This document shows, piece by piece, positions 53,843 through 63,903 of a stretch of DNA of 64,000 nucleotides. The translations under genes and the position numbers were made by a program. The stretch's first letter is position 1. Each line of letters starts with the position of its first letter. The notes under the pieces were generated by a model. The model was not told the origin of the DNA and searched no databases. It saw only the letters and a list, made by a program, of their open reading frames with translations. The DNA comes from Clostridia bacterium (GTDB lineage: Bacteria > Bacillota > Clostridia > Christensenellales > Aristaeellaceae): positions 1 through 64,000 of the forward strand of contig JAFRQX010000031.1 in the NCBI GenBank assembly GCA_017428385.1, written 5' to 3'.

Positions 53843-54955
53843 ATGTGGGAGAGGCTGAAGTTCTGGAACCAGTACGGGTATCAGCCGGACGTGTTCAGGA
53901 AATACGGGGATGCTGTCAGGAAGAGCAACCGTGGTTCTCTGCGCGTAATCAGTGCGATTGCGGTGATCGGAGTACCGCCGGTGATCTTCTTCGGGTATGC
54001 AACCCACCAGGTTCACGGAGGCGTTTATTTCCTTCTGGCTGTGCTGCTGGCCGGTCTTTTTGCGGCGGTCTGTGCTTTCCGCAAAAACACCCCCGGCTCG
54101 CTGCTGCTTGCATCGGGATATCTCCTGGGGGTGGCGGTCTATGCGGTGACAATCTGGTCGGCGGTCAGCTATGATACGGACGTTTTCTGGATTGGGATCC
54201 ACCTGATCGTAGGCGGATTCATGTTTGACTATGCCTGGCGGATCGGTTCGCTCCAGATCCTGAGCTATATTGCGCTGGAGATTTCCTGGAGGGCGCAGGC
54301 AGGCGTCCAGGATTCGCTTCACAGGGCGTTTACCGCACTGTACCTGGTGATCAGCCTGATTACGATCTATACGCTGAACCGGGCCAGGGTGGTGCTGATT
54401 ACCGGCAGGGAGGAAAGCCGGCGCGCAGCCGAAACGGATCTGCTGACCGGCCTGACTGCCCGCGTGGCAGCACAGAAAGAGATTGAAGAGCATCTGAAGA
54501 CCGATGAGCACGGTGTGATGATGCTGCTGGACCTGGACGGATTCAAGAGCGTGAATGACAAGCTCGGGCACCAGATGGGAGACAAGGTACTGATCGAAGT
54601 GGCCGCGGATATGAAGGCGATGTTCCGCAACTCCGACGTGCTGAGCCGCCTGGGCGGCGATGAATTCGTCATTTACCTGAAGAGCGCTCCCGGCAGGGAA
54701 TGGGTGCTGGAACGTTCTGAACAGATGGTGCAGAAGATCGGCCGCACGGTGGGCAGCGGTGAAAACACCGTCCGTGTGGCGGCCAGCGTCGGTATCGTGA
54801 TGACCGATATGGTCGGACGCTCCTACGACGATCTGTACCGCGCGGCGGACCTGGCCATGTATACGGCCAAAAATGCCGGCGGAAACAAAGCAATGTTCTA
54901 TTTTGATGATATGAAGCATCAGAGGGAAGCCGTGGAAAGCTCCGCACAGGAGTGA
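53843..54955 (+). CDS. Membrane diguanylate cyclase (GGDEF)
   Basis: 370 residues: about five to six membrane helices (35-190) then a GGDEF domain. The active site RLGGDEF is at 269-275 and an inhibitory I-site RNSD lies exactly five residues before GGDEF, so c-di-GMP synthesis with product inhibition is expected. The membrane input part has no known sensory domain. Sits between tsaD and uvrA with 33- and 48-base gaps. GGAGGG is 13 bases before the ATG. Confidence 0.9.
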   Translation: MWERLKFWNQYGYQPDVFRKYGDAVRKSNRGSLRVISAIAVIGVPPVIFFGYATHQVHGGVYFLLAVLLAGLFAAVCAFRKNTPGSLLLASGYLLGVAVYAVTIWSAVSYDTDVFWIGIHLIVGGFMFDYAWRIGSLQILSYIALEISWRAQAGVQDSLHRAFTALYLVISLITIYTLNRARVVLITGREESRRAAETDLLTGLTARVAAQKEIEEHLKTDEHGVMMLLDLDGFKSVNDKLGHQMGDKVLIEVAADMKAMFRNSDVLSRLGGDEFVIYLKSAPGREWVLERSEQMVQKIGRTVGSGENTVRVAASVGIVMTDMVGRSYDDLYRAADLAMYTAKNAGGNKAMFYFDDMKHQREAVESSAQE

Positions 54956-55003
54956 ATCCTGCGGAGACAAACGGACTGAAAGATATACAGGAAACAGGGT
55001 AAC

Positions 55004-57826
55004 ATGAATGAATTTCTGAAGATCAGGGGTGCCCGTGAGCACAACCTGAAGAACATTTCTCTTCAAATACCGAGAGACAAGCTGACTGTCATCACAGGGC
55101 TGAGCGGCAGCGGCAAAAGTTCTCTGGCCTTCGATACGATTTACGCGGAAGGCCAGCGCCGCTATGTGGAAAGCCTGACCAGCTATGCCCGGCAGTTCCT
55201 GGGCCAGATGGACAAACCGGACGTGGACGCCATTGAAGGCCTGAGCCCGGCGATTTCCATTGACCAGAAAACAACGGGACGGAACCCCCGATCCACCGTG
55301 GGTACCGTGACGGAGGTACACGATTATCTGCGCCTGCTCTGGGCGCGGGTGGGCGTACCCCACTGCCCGGTCTGCGGCCGGGAGATCCGGAAGCAGTCTG
55401 TGGATGAAATCGTGGACGCGGTCTGCGCCGCGCCGGAAGGCACCCGGATGCAGGTGCTCAGTCCGCTGGTCCGCGGCCGCAAGGGTGAACATAAGGATCT
55501 GCTTTCTTCCGCCCGCAAGAGCGGTTATGTCCGTGTGCGGATCGACGGGGAAATGTATGACCTGGAGGACACTCCGGAGCTGGATAAAAAGAAAAAGCAT
55601 ACCATTGAGATCGTGGTGGACCGCCTGATCCGCCGGGATACGGATGAGTTCCGTCACCGCCTGGCGGAGGATGTGGAAACAGCCGCTGTGCGGGGCGCCG
55701 GCCTGGTGATCATCGACTGCATGGACAAGGGCGAAACACTGTACAGCATGAACTACGCCTGCCCGGACTGCGGTGTGTCCATTGAGGAACTGGAACCCCG
55801 GATGTTCTCCTTCAACAGCCCGTACGGGGCCTGCCCGGGCTGCAGCGGCCTGGGAATCCGGATGAAGATCAGCCGGGAGGCGATTTTCCCGGACGAGCGG
55901 GTTACCCTGCGGGAAGGTGCCATGAACCTGATGGGCTTCAATGCTGCGGAGGATAACGGCATTGCGGCCCAGTACTTCGGTGCCATGGGGAAGAAGTACG
56001 GCTTTACGCTGGATACGCCCCTGGAAGAGATCAACGGCGAGGGCATGGAAGCCCTGCTCTACGGTACCGGGGATGAGAAGATCAGCATTACCTATGAAGG
56101 CGCCCGCGGCATGCGGGAATATACCACCAGCTTTGAGGGGATCATCCCCACGCTTGAGCGGCGCTACAAGGAAACCACCTCAGACGCCATGAAGCAGGCC
56201 TATGAGGAATACATGGCGGAGGAAACCTGCCCGGAATGCGGCGGGCAGCGCCTGAAGGCGGAAGCCCGGGCGGTAACCGTGGGCGGAAAGAGCCTGCCGG
56301 AAGTCAGCGATATGAGCATCCAGCAGGCCAGGGAGTTCTTTGCGAACCTGGAGCTGAGCGGGAATGACCGGATTATCGCGGCGCAGATCCTGAAGGAGAT
56401 TGACGCCCGGCTGGGCTTCCTGTGCGACGTGGGCCTGGAATACCTGACCCTCAGCCGCGGCGCGGGAACGCTCTCCGGCGGCGAGGCACAGCGTATCCGC
56501 CTGGCCACCCAGATCGGCAGCGCCCTGATGGGGGTTATGTATATCCTGGACGAGCCCAGCATCGGCCTGCACCAGCGGGATAACGCGAAGCTGATCGCGA
56601 CGCTCCGCCGGATGCGGGACCTGGGCAATACCGTGATCGTGGTTGAGCATGATGAAGAAACCATGCTGGCCGCGGACTGGATTGTGGACGTGGGTCCCGG
56701 CGCGGGCCTGCACGGCGGCTATATTGTGGCGGAAGGCACGGCGGATGATATCCGCGCCTGCCCGGAAAGCCTGACCGGTCAGTACCTGAGCGGGAAAAAG
56801 GTAATTCCGGTACCGACGAAACGGCGGAAGCCCACGGGCTGGCTGACGGTCCGGGGTGCGGAAGAACACAACCTGAAGCATATTGATGTGCGGGTTCCGC
56901 TGGGCGTGCTCACCTGCGTGACGGGTGTCAGCGGCAGCGGCAAGAGCAGCCTCGTCAATGAGATTATCTATAAGAACCTTGCCCGGAAGCTGAACCGGGC
57001 CAAGACGCGTCCCGGCCGCTTCGAAAGCATGGAGGGCCTGGAGCTGCTGGACAAGATCATCATGATCGACCAGAGCCCCATCGGCCGGACGCCCCGGAGC
57101 AATCCGGCCACCTATACCGGCCTGTTTGACCTGATCCGCAAGCTGTTTGCCCTCAGCCCGGAGGCCAAGGCCAGGGGCTATAAGGAAAACCGCTTCTCCT
57201 TCAACGTCAAGGGCGGACGGTGCGAGGCCTGCCAGGGAGACGGTATGAAACGGATTGAAATGCATTTCCTGCCGGATCTTTATGTGCCCTGTGACGTCTG
57301 CCACGGCCGCCGGTATAACCGGGAAACCCTGGAGGTCACCTGGCAGGGAAAGAATATCAGCGAAGTGCTGGATATGACCGTGGAAGAAGCGCTCGGATTC
57401 TTCGAGAACCATCCCCAGATCACGCGCAAGCTGGAAACCCTGTATGATGTGGGCCTTGGCTACATGAAGCTGGGACAGGCATCCACCACGCTCTCCGGCG
57501 GTGAAGCACAGCGTGTGAAGCTGGCGACAGAGCTCAGCCGCAAGGCAACCGGAAAGACCATCTACCTGCTGGACGAACCGACCACCGGCCTGCACATGGC
57601 GGATGTGGACCGGCTGATCCAGGTGCTTCAGCGCCTGACGGATGCCGGCAACTCCGTGCTGGTAATCGAGCATAATCTGGACGTGATCAAGGTATCGGAT
57701 CATATTATCGACCTGGGACCGGAGGGAGGCAGCGGCGGCGGTACCGTCGTGGCGGAAGGCACCCCGGAGCAGGTGGCTGCGGTAAAGGGATCCTATACCG
57801 GGGAATACCTGAAAAAGGTGCTTTGA
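55004..57826 (+). CDS. uvrA: Excinuclease ABC subunit A
   Basis: A 940-residue DNA damage recognition ATPase of nucleotide excision repair. Two ABC modules each with Walker A ([14 protein letters not shown] near 30, [13 protein letters not shown] near 645) and signature LSGGEAQR; zinc modules in CPVCGRE, CPDCG...CPGCSG and CEACQG...CDVCHG. Length is normal. Weak ribosome site (AACAGGG). uvrB is not in the window. Confidence 0.97.
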   Translation: MNEFLKIRGAREHNLKNISLQIPRDKLTVITGLSGSGKSSLAFDTIYAEGQRRYVESLTSYARQFLGQMDKPDVDAIEGLSPAISIDQKTTGRNPRSTVGTVTEVHDYLRLLWARVGVPHCPVCGREIRKQSVDEIVDAVCAAPEGTRMQVLSPLVRGRKGEHKDLLSSARKSGYVRVRIDGEMYDLEDTPELDKKKKHTIEIVVDRLIRRDTDEFRHRLAEDVETAAVRGAGLVIIDCMDKGETLYSMNYACPDCGVSIEELEPRMFSFNSPYGACPGCSGLGIRMKISREAIFPDERVTLREGAMNLMGFNAAEDNGIAAQYFGAMGKKYGFTLDTPLEEINGEGMEALLYGTGDEKISITYEGARGMREYTTSFEGIIPTLERRYKETTSDAMKQAYEEYMAEETCPECGGQRLKAEARAVTVGGKSLPEVSDMSIQQAREFFANLELSGNDRIIAAQILKEIDARLGFLCDVGLEYLTLSRGAGTLSGGEAQRIRLATQIGSALMGVMYILDEPSIGLHQRDNAKLIATLRRMRDLGNTVIVVEHDEETMLAADWIVDVGPGAGLHGGYIVAEGTADDIRACPESLTGQYLSGKKVIPVPTKRRKPTGWLTVRGAEEHNLKHIDVRVPLGVLTCVTGVSGSGKSSLVNEIIYKNLARKLNRAKTRPGRFESMEGLELLDKIIMIDQSPIGRTPRSNPATYTGLFDLIRKLFALSPEAKARGYKENRFSFNVKGGRCEACQGDGMKRIEMHFLPDLYVPCDVCHGRRYNRETLEVTWQGKNISEVLDMTVEEALGFFENHPQITRKLETLYDVGLGYMKLGQASTTLSGGEAQRVKLATELSRKATGKTIYLLDEPTTGLHMADVDRLIQVLQRLTDAGNSVLVIEHNLDVIKVSDHIIDLGPEGGSGGGTVVAEGTPEQVAAVKGSYTGEYLKKVL

Positions 57827-57853
57827 CTGTAAAGCGTGAGAACGCTGTATACA

Positions 57854-57882
57854 TTGACATGTACGGTTCGGACAGATACAAT
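57854..57882 (+). promoter_or_regulatory. purA promoter
   Basis: TTGACA (57854-57859), 17-base spacer, TACAAT (57877-57882). A short hairpin AGCGT-GAGA-ACGCT (57832-57845) just before it may end uvrA transcription. Confidence 0.75.
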
Positions 57883-57962
57883 GGGCATGCAGAAACAAGC
57901 GTTTTCTGAGTATGAATATACGAACCGGAACAGACGGGAAAAACCCGAGAGGAGATGATACG

Positions 57963-59234
57963 ATGGCTTGTACCGCACTCGTTGGCATCAACTGGGGCGA
58001 CGAAGGAAAGGGCAGAATGGTAGACCTGCTGGCGGAGGCCTTCGACATTGTTGTCAGATTCCAGGGCGGCGCCAACGCAGGACATAAAATTATCAACCAA
58101 TTCGGCAAATATGACCTGCACCTGCTGCCTTCCGGCGTATGCCGCCCCGGCGTGGTCAACATTCTGGGAAACGGTGTTGCGCTGGATCCGGAAACATTGA
58201 TCAAGGAAATAGAGGATCAGAAGGGAATCGAGATTACCCCCGACAACCTGATGATCAGTGAACGGGCGTCCCTGCTGCTGCCCTGGCACAGGGAGATTGA
58301 CGTGCTGGAGGAAGCCCGGCTGAAGGATAAACACGACGGCTCCACCAAGCAGGGTATCGCGCCCTTCTACTCCGACAAGAACCAGAAGAAGACGATCCTG
58401 GCCGGGGAATTATTCTATCCGGAACGGCTGAAAAAGCATGTGAAAGAGCTGTGCGCCTGGAAGAACCTGACCCTGGAAAAGATTTACGGCGTCAAACCGG
58501 CTTCCGAAAAGGAACTGATGGCCTGGCTGAATAAATACAGTGAGCAGATCAAGCCCTTTATCAGGAATACCCGGGACTACCTGATCAAAGCGGAAAGCGA
58601 TCACAAGCGCATCCTGTTTGAGGCTCAGCTCGGCGCCCTGCGGGATCTTGACTTCGGTATCTATCCCTACACGACGTCGGTCAGTACGCTGGCTTCCTAC
58701 GCGCCGATCGGCGCCGGGGTTCCGGGTGTGGAAATTGACCGGGTGATCGGCGTAATCAAAGCATACGCCACCTGCCTGGGCGACGGTCCTTTCGTGACCG
58801 AGTATACAGGCAAGAAGGGTGATGCGTTCCGCAAGATGTGCGGCGAAGATGAACCGGAAGGCGGACGTACCATCCGTATCGGGCCGATCGACCTGGTGGC
58901 AAGCAAGTACGGTACCGAAGTTCAGGCGGCCACGGAACTGGCGCTGACGAAGCTGGATATGCTCAGCGACCTGGACGAGATTCCGCTGTGCGTCGGTTAT
59001 AAGCTGAACGGTCAGGTGATTACGGATATGCCTTTTGCCGCCGCGCTGGATGACTGCGAGCCGGTTTATGAGACCATGAAGGGCTGGAAGTGCGATATTT
59101 CCACCGTCCGTCACTGGTGGGACCTGCCGGAAGAGGCAAAGGCTTATGTCAACCGGATTGAGCATGCGGTCGGATGCGTGATCCGCTGGATTTCCGTCGG
59201 ACCGGAACGCCACAGTATCATTCGCCGCGGATAA
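57963..59234 (+). CDS. purA: Adenylosuccinate synthase
   Basis: Makes adenylosuccinate from IMP, Asp and GTP, the AMP branch of purine synthesis. 423 residues with the P-loop GINWGDEGKGR near 8-18 (the last residue is Lys in most members), the IMP-site QGGANAGHKI and the family's C-terminal VRHWWDLPEEAKAYVNRIE. ATG 57963 has GAGAGGAGATG upstream; the longer start at 57912 is rejected. It is not with the purine operon at the left end. Confidence 0.95.
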   Translation: MACTALVGINWGDEGKGRMVDLLAEAFDIVVRFQGGANAGHKIINQFGKYDLHLLPSGVCRPGVVNILGNGVALDPETLIKEIEDQKGIEITPDNLMISERASLLLPWHREIDVLEEARLKDKHDGSTKQGIAPFYSDKNQKKTILAGELFYPERLKKHVKELCAWKNLTLEKIYGVKPASEKELMAWLNKYSEQIKPFIRNTRDYLIKAESDHKRILFEAQLGALRDLDFGIYPYTTSVSTLASYAPIGAGVPGVEIDRVIGVIKAYATCLGDGPFVTEYTGKKGDAFRKMCGEDEPEGGRTIRIGPIDLVASKYGTEVQAATELALTKLDMLSDLDEIPLCVGYKLNGQVITDMPFAAALDDCEPVYETMKGWKCDISTVRHWWDLPEEAKAYVNRIEHAVGCVIRWISVGPERHSIIRRG

Positions 59235-59249
59235 TATGCTGTCATTCAT

Positions 59250-59282
59250 GCAGCCTCCTGTGATACGGGAGGCTGCATTTTT
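59250..59282 (+). terminator. purA terminator
   Basis: GCAGCCTCC pairs perfectly with GGAGGCTGC, followed by ATTTTT. Confidence 0.9.
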
Positions 59283-59313
59283 GCGGCGGAAAAGCCCCTT
59301 TTCCTTGTAATGC

Positions 59314-59343
59314 TTGACTCGCTTATATCACCGGTGCTATAAT
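59314..59343 (+). promoter_or_regulatory. yebC promoter
   Basis: TTGACT (59314-59319), 18-base spacer, TATAAT (59338-59343). Confidence 0.7.
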
Positions 59344-59390
59344 GCTATGTATTTTTTACCGACATGAGGTACGATTCTGGGAGGGATTCG

Positions 59391-60140
59391 ATGTCCGGGC
59401 ATTCCAAGTGGCACAATATTCAGGCTAAGAAGGGCAAGGCAGACGCGCAACGCGGAGCGATTTTCACAAAGATCGGCCGCGAAATTGCCATCGCGGTTCG
59501 CGAAGGCGGCGCCAATCCGGAGTCCAATGGCAAGCTGCGCGATATTATCGCCAAAGCGAAGGCCAACAATATGCCTAATGATAACATTCAGCGCTCCATC
59601 AAAAAGGCAAGCGGTGAGCTGAGCAACGTGGTGTACGAAGAGATCACCTACGAAGGCTATGCTCCCGGCGGCGTCGCGGTTATCGTGGACTGCATTTCCG
59701 ACAACCGCAACCGCACCGCCAGCGATGTGCGTCACTGCTTCGCCAAGTACGGCGGAAACCTGGGCACCACCGGTTCCGTTGGTTTCATGTTTGACGAGCG
59801 CGGCGTTCTCGTGGTGGAACGGGAACCCGGCAGCGATGAGGACGAGATGATGATGATCGCCCTGGAAGCCGGCGCGGAAGACGTGAAGGTGGATGACGAT
59901 GTCTTTGAGATCGTGACCGCCCCCAACGACTTCAGCACCGTCCGGGAGAACCTGGAAAAGCAGGGAATTTCATTCCTTTCCGCTGAAGTGGCCAAGATTC
60001 CGCAGAACACCGTGGCCGTTTCCGATCCGGACACCGTCCTGAAGATCCAGAAGATGCTGGATCTGCTGGAGGAGAACGACGACGTGCAGAACGTGTACCA
60101 CAACGCGGATCTGCCGGAAGAAGAGGAAGACGATGAGTAA
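59391..60140 (+). CDS. YebC/PmpR family protein
   Basis: A 249-residue protein of the YebC (DUF28) family, opening [22 protein letters not shown], with [17 protein letters not shown] and a C-terminal acidic tail. Long called a transcription regulator; recent work links family members to translation of polyproline stretches. ATG 59391 has GGGAGGG 7 bases upstream, so the longer frame from 59364 is not used. No ruvC/ruvA genes follow here. Confidence 0.93.
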   Translation: MSGHSKWHNIQAKKGKADAQRGAIFTKIGREIAIAVREGGANPESNGKLRDIIAKAKANNMPNDNIQRSIKKASGELSNVVYEEITYEGYAPGGVAVIVDCISDNRNRTASDVRHCFAKYGGNLGTTGSVGFMFDERGVLVVEREPGSDEDEMMMIALEAGAEDVKVDDDVFEIVTAPNDFSTVRENLEKQGISFLSAEVAKIPQNTVAVSDPDTVLKIQKMLDLLEENDDVQNVYHNADLPEEEEDDE

Positions 60141-60175
60141 TTGTCCAAATCTCTGATTTGGGTAACATCTTCATT

Positions 60176-60215
60176 AAATTCATAATTCACAATTCATAAT
60201 TCATCATTATGAGTT
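60176..60215. repeat. AT-rich dispersed repeat, copy 5
   Basis: AATTCATAATTCACAATTCA followed by TAATTCATCATTATGAGTTG, after yebC. CATAAT can pair with ATTATG. Confidence 0.6.
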
Positions 60216-60243
60216 GTTATACAGCCCGAGAGTGGGCATGAAG

Positions 60244-60271
60244 GCCGATATCCGGGCAGCCGGGTATCGGC
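60244..60271 (+). terminator. Possible terminator after yebC
   Basis: GCCGATA pairs with TATCGGC, enclosing a CCGG..CCGG element, followed by TTGTTCTTT. It is 36 bases before the phosphorylase gene. Confidence 0.55.
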
Positions 60272-60307
60272 TTGTTCTTTCTCTGGAAAACAAAGGGGGA
60301 TTTTCGC

Positions 60308-61645
60308 ATGACGATGCTGGAAATCATTGAAAAGAAAAAGTTCGGGCAGGAGCTGACAAAGGAGGAGATCACCTTCTTTGCGCAGGCGGCTGCGGAAAAA
60401 TCCGTACCGGATTATCAGCTTTCAGCCCTACTGATGGCCATCCGCCTGAACGGGATGACGGACCAGGAGACCACGGACCTGACGCTGGCCATGCGTGATT
60501 CCGGAGATATTGCGGATTTGTCCGGGATTCCCGGAATCAAGGTGGATAAACATTCCACCGGCGGTGTAGGTGATACCACCACGCTGGTGCTGGCACCCCT
60601 GGTGGCGGCCTGCGGCGCGCCCGTGGCAAAGATGAGCGGCCGGGGCCTGGGCCATACCGGCGGCACGCTGGACAAGCTGGAATCCATTCCCGGCCTGAGC
60701 GTTGCCCTGCCCGTGGAGGATTTCATCCGCCAGGTCCGGGAAATCGGTGTGGCTGTGGTAGGCCAGACCGGCCATCTCGCGCCTGCGGATAAAACGCTGT
60801 ATGCCCTGCGGGACGTGACCTCCACCGTGGATTCCCTTCCCCTGATTGTTTCTTCCATTCTCAGCAAGAAGCTGGCGGCCGGATCCGACGCCATTGTGCT
60901 GGATGTGAAAACCGGTTCCGGCGCAATTATGCATACCCTGGAGGACAGCCTGAAGCTGGCACAGAACATGGTCCGGGTCGGCGAGCTGGCCGGGAAACCC
61001 ATCGTGGCGCTGGTCAGCGGTATGGACCAGCCCCTGGGAACCCATGTGGGCAATGCCCTGGAAGTGAAAGAAGCCATTGATATCCTGGCCGGCCGTGCCG
61101 GCGGGGATCTGCTGGAGGTTTCCCTGACCCTGGGCGGCTTTATGCTGCATCTGGCCGGAAAGGCGGAAACGCCGGAAGCCGGGCAGGCCATGATGAAACA
61201 AGCCATCGATTCCGGCGCCGGCCTGGAAAAGCTGAAGCAGATGATCGCGGCCCAGGGCGGCGATCCGTCTGTCTGCGATGATGTGAACCGCCTGCCCCAG
61301 GCACAGGTGATCCGTCCTGTGACCTGCGGCGTATCCGGCTGGGTATCAAAGATGAATACCATGGCCCTGGGTCTTGCGGCCCAGGCGATGGGCGCCGGCC
61401 GGATGAAGGTGGACGATGAACTGGATTATTCCGTGGGCTTTGTGCTGCAGGTGCGGATCGGTGACCGGGTGGAAGCCGGTACGCCGCTGTGTGTGCTGCA
61501 TGCCCGCAGTGAAGAGGACGCGGACCGGGCGGAAGCCGCCATCCGCGCTGCCATAACGATCGGCCAGGAAGCCTGCGGCCGTGTGCCCAACTTTTATGCG
61601 GTGGTGACAAAGGACGGCATCCGCAGGCTGGGGGCGGATGCATGA
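60308..61645 (+). CDS. Pyrimidine-nucleoside phosphorylase
   Basis: Splits thymidine, uridine or deoxyuridine with phosphate in pyrimidine salvage. 445 residues with KHSTGGVGDTTTLVLAPLVA (phosphate site), MSGRGLGHTGGTLDKLES and the C-terminal barrel-sandwich part (VLQVRIGDRVEAGTPLCVLHA). Looks closer to bacterial PyNP (Pdp) than DeoA by length, but substrate range cannot be read off. ATG 60308 has AAAGGGGGA upstream. Its stop overlaps azlC by 4 bases (ATGA). Confidence 0.93.
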   Translation: MTMLEIIEKKKFGQELTKEEITFFAQAAAEKSVPDYQLSALLMAIRLNGMTDQETTDLTLAMRDSGDIADLSGIPGIKVDKHSTGGVGDTTTLVLAPLVAACGAPVAKMSGRGLGHTGGTLDKLESIPGLSVALPVEDFIRQVREIGVAVVGQTGHLAPADKTLYALRDVTSTVDSLPLIVSSILSKKLAAGSDAIVLDVKTGSGAIMHTLEDSLKLAQNMVRVGELAGKPIVALVSGMDQPLGTHVGNALEVKEAIDILAGRAGGDLLEVSLTLGGFMLHLAGKAETPEAGQAMMKQAIDSGAGLEKLKQMIAAQGGDPSVCDDVNRLPQAQVIRPVTCGVSGWVSKMNTMALGLAAQAMGAGRMKVDDELDYSVGFVLQVRIGDRVEAGTPLCVLHARSEEDADRAEAAIRAAITIGQEACGRVPNFYAVVTKDGIRRLGADA

Positions 61646-62343
61646 ATATAGTTTTCCGGCAGGGGATCCGTCACGGGATCCCGATTGCCCTGGGATACCT
61701 GAGCGTTTCCTTTGCCTTCGGCATGAAAGCGGTCAGCGACGGGCTGACCGTACTGCAGGCGGTACTGATTTCCATGACCAATGTGACCAGCGCGGGCCAG
61801 ATTGCCGCGGTACCGCTGATGGTGGGCGGCGCATCCCTGGCGGAGATGGCGCTGACCCAGCTGACGATCAACCTGCGCTACGCGCTGATGAGCCTGTCCC
61901 TCAGCCGGAAGCTGGACGGAAGCATGGGTACGCTCCAGCGCATGATTTTCTCTTTTGCCAATACGGATGAGATTTTTGCGGTCGCCTCTTCCCAGCCGGG
62001 AAAGGTGGGCAAGTATTATCTTTACGGCCTGATGCTGACCCCGTGGATCGGCTGGTCGCTGGGCACCTTCCTGGGTGCCGCTGCCGGAACGTTGCTGCCG
62101 GAGTTTGTCCGCACGGCGCTGGGCATTGCCATCTACGGCATGTTCCTGGCCATTATCCTGCCTCCGGCACGGAAGAGCCGTCCGGTGCGCTTTGTGGTGC
62201 TGGCGGCGGTGGCGCTGAGCCTTTGCTTCCATTATATTCCCGGACTGAATACAGTTTCCTCCGGGTTTGTGATTATTATCTGCGGCGTAGCCGCGGCTGC
62301 ACTGGGTGCCTGGCGGTATCCGGCGGAGGAGGATGCCGCATGA
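61642..62343 (+). CDS. azlC: AzlC family branched-chain amino acid exporter, large subunit
   Basis: A 233-residue membrane protein with about five to seven helices. AzlC features: RHGIPIALGYLSVSFAFG and a polar mid-membrane NLRYALMSLSLSRKL segment. With AzlD it exports branched-chain amino acids or analogues. Translationally coupled to the phosphorylase upstream and azlD downstream by 4-base overlaps. Confidence 0.93.
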   Translation: MNIVFRQGIRHGIPIALGYLSVSFAFGMKAVSDGLTVLQAVLISMTNVTSAGQIAAVPLMVGGASLAEMALTQLTINLRYALMSLSLSRKLDGSMGTLQRMIFSFANTDEIFAVASSQPGKVGKYYLYGLMLTPWIGWSLGTFLGAAAGTLLPEFVRTALGIAIYGMFLAIILPPARKSRPVRFVVLAAVALSLCFHYIPGLNTVSSGFVIIICGVAAAALGAWRYPAEEDAA

Positions 62344-62657
62344 AATGGAATCTGTTTCTGCCTTATCTGCTTGTCACGGCCGGCGTGACCTATCTGATCC
62401 GCATGCTGCCGCTGACGGTGTTCCGCCGGGAGATTAAAAGCCGGTTTGTCCGGTCGTTCCTGGCCTATATCCCTTACGCGGTGCTGGGGGCCATGACTTT
62501 TCCGGATGTGTTTTATTCCACGGGGGATATGCGCACGGCCATCTGCGGCGTTGCGGTGGCAGTGCTGCTGGCCTGGCGCGGACGGAGCCTGCTGACGGTG
62601 GCTGTGGCCGCCTGCGTTGCGGTAGCGCTGGCCCAGGGATTCCTGCTGCTGGTATAA
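62340..62657 (+). CDS. azlD: AzlD family exporter, small subunit
   Basis: A 105-residue membrane protein with about four helices, opening MKWNLFLPYLLVTAGVTYLIRMLPL and containing YIPYAVLGAMTFPDVFY, the family's hallmark. ATG 62340 overlaps the azlC stop by 4 bases. A longer frame open from 62043 is only an overlap within azlC and is rejected. Confidence 0.93.
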   Translation: MKWNLFLPYLLVTAGVTYLIRMLPLTVFRREIKSRFVRSFLAYIPYAVLGAMTFPDVFYSTGDMRTAICGVAVAVLLAWRGRSLLTVAVAACVAVALAQGFLLLV

Positions 62658-62682
62658 ACGGTTGAATGAGGAGGATGGAACG

Positions 62683-63846
62683 ATGGGCTTACAGGAAAGA
62701 CTGTCCGCCTGCCTGCGGCAGGCTGTGGAAAACCATGAAGCGGCGGGCGTCAGCCTGCTGGTTTTGAAGAATGGCAAGGAACTCTGCCATGCCCGGGAAG
62801 GATATGCGGATATTGCGGCCGGGAAACAGCTGCGCCGGGATTCCATTTTCCGCCTGTACAGCCAGTCCAAACCTGTGACGGCGGCCGCTGCGATGATTCT
62901 TGTGGACCGGGGTATCCTGGACCTGATGGCGCCGGTGGAACAATACCTGCCGGGCTTTGCCAATCCCCGGGTGGTGGAGGCGGACGGAACAATCCGTCCG
63001 GCGATCCGCGGCCCGTGGATCCTGGACCTGCTGGGAATGACCTCGGGCCTGTGCTACCCGGATGCGGATCCGGCGGGACAGTATGCCGCCCGCATCTTTG
63101 ATGACAACCATGCGCAGATTCTCGCCGGCGGCGGAATGAGCACGCTGGATTTCTGCAACAGGCTGGGAGAGCAGCCGCTGGCCTTTGAACCCGGAACCCG
63201 CTGGCGCTACGGAACCAGCGCGGACATCCTGGGCGCGGTGATTGAGGCGGCTTCCGGCAAACGCTTCAGCGAATTCCTCCGGGAGGAGCTTTTTGAGCCC
63301 CTGGTGATGAAGGATACGGCCTTCTGGGTGCCGGAGGAAAAACGGGACCGGCTGGTGACCTGCTACAAGCGGGTGCCCGGCAGCCTGGAAACCTTCAGCA
63401 GCCTTCACCTGGCTGTGGGACAGTATGACCGGGAACCGGCTTTCGAGTCCGGCGGCGCCGGACTGGTTTCCACCCTGGACGATTATGCGGCATTTGCCAA
63501 TATGCTGATAAACGGCGGCAAGGCGGCAGGCGGGCGGATCCTTTCCGAGGCGGCGGTGCGGTATATGACAACGCCGCAACTGACCGGAAGCGTCCGGAAG
63601 GACGTCTGGGACAGCCTGGGCGGATACAATTACAGCTGCCTCATGCGGGTCTGTGACCATCCGGGCCGGGCAGCGATGTTCACCGTTAAGAACGAGTACG
63701 GCTGGGACGGCTGGCTGGGCACCTATTTCGCTAACCTGCCGGACCAGGGGATTACCTTCCTCCTGGCCCAGAATGTGACAGACATGGGAACGGGCGCGGT
63801 GACCCGGAAATGCCGGAATATTCTGGCTGCGTGTATGGACTGCTGA
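62683..63846 (+). CDS. Beta-lactamase-fold serine hydrolase
   Basis: A 387-residue class C beta-lactamase-like protein without a signal peptide. The nucleophile motif SxxK is S60-Q-S-K63, the Tyr motif is YGTS in RWRYGTSADILG, and the third motif region is near GWDGWLGTYF. The lack of a signal peptide argues against a true beta-lactamase; esterase (EstB type) or peptidase activity is more likely. GAGGAGG is 9 bases before ATG 62683. Confidence 0.85.
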   Translation: MGLQERLSACLRQAVENHEAAGVSLLVLKNGKELCHAREGYADIAAGKQLRRDSIFRLYSQSKPVTAAAAMILVDRGILDLMAPVEQYLPGFANPRVVEADGTIRPAIRGPWILDLLGMTSGLCYPDADPAGQYAARIFDDNHAQILAGGGMSTLDFCNRLGEQPLAFEPGTRWRYGTSADILGAVIEAASGKRFSEFLREELFEPLVMKDTAFWVPEEKRDRLVTCYKRVPGSLETFSSLHLAVGQYDREPAFESGGAGLVSTLDDYAAFANMLINGGKAAGGRILSEAAVRYMTTPQLTGSVRKDVWDSLGGYNYSCLMRVCDHPGRAAMFTVKNEYGWDGWLGTYFANLPDQGITFLLAQNVTDMGTGAVTRKCRNILAACMDC

Positions 63847-63869
63847 TGTATCGGCAGTCCTTCTTTTCT

Positions 63870-63897
63870 TTACAATCCGGCAAAAAATTGTATAATG
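63870..63897 (+). promoter_or_regulatory. Promoter of the gene beyond the window end
   Basis: TTTACA (63870-63875), 16-base spacer, TATAAT (63892-63897). Confidence 0.65.
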
Positions 63898-63903
63898 AAT
63901 CCA

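Noticed and set aside
62043..62657. A 204-codon frame covering azlD with an extra N-terminus
   Set aside because: The first 99 codons lie out of frame inside azlC; the azlD start at 62340 has the standard 4-base overlap.
62683..63846. Beta-lactamase resistance gene
   Set aside because: It has the SxxK fold signature but no signal peptide, and related proteins are mostly esterases or peptidases.
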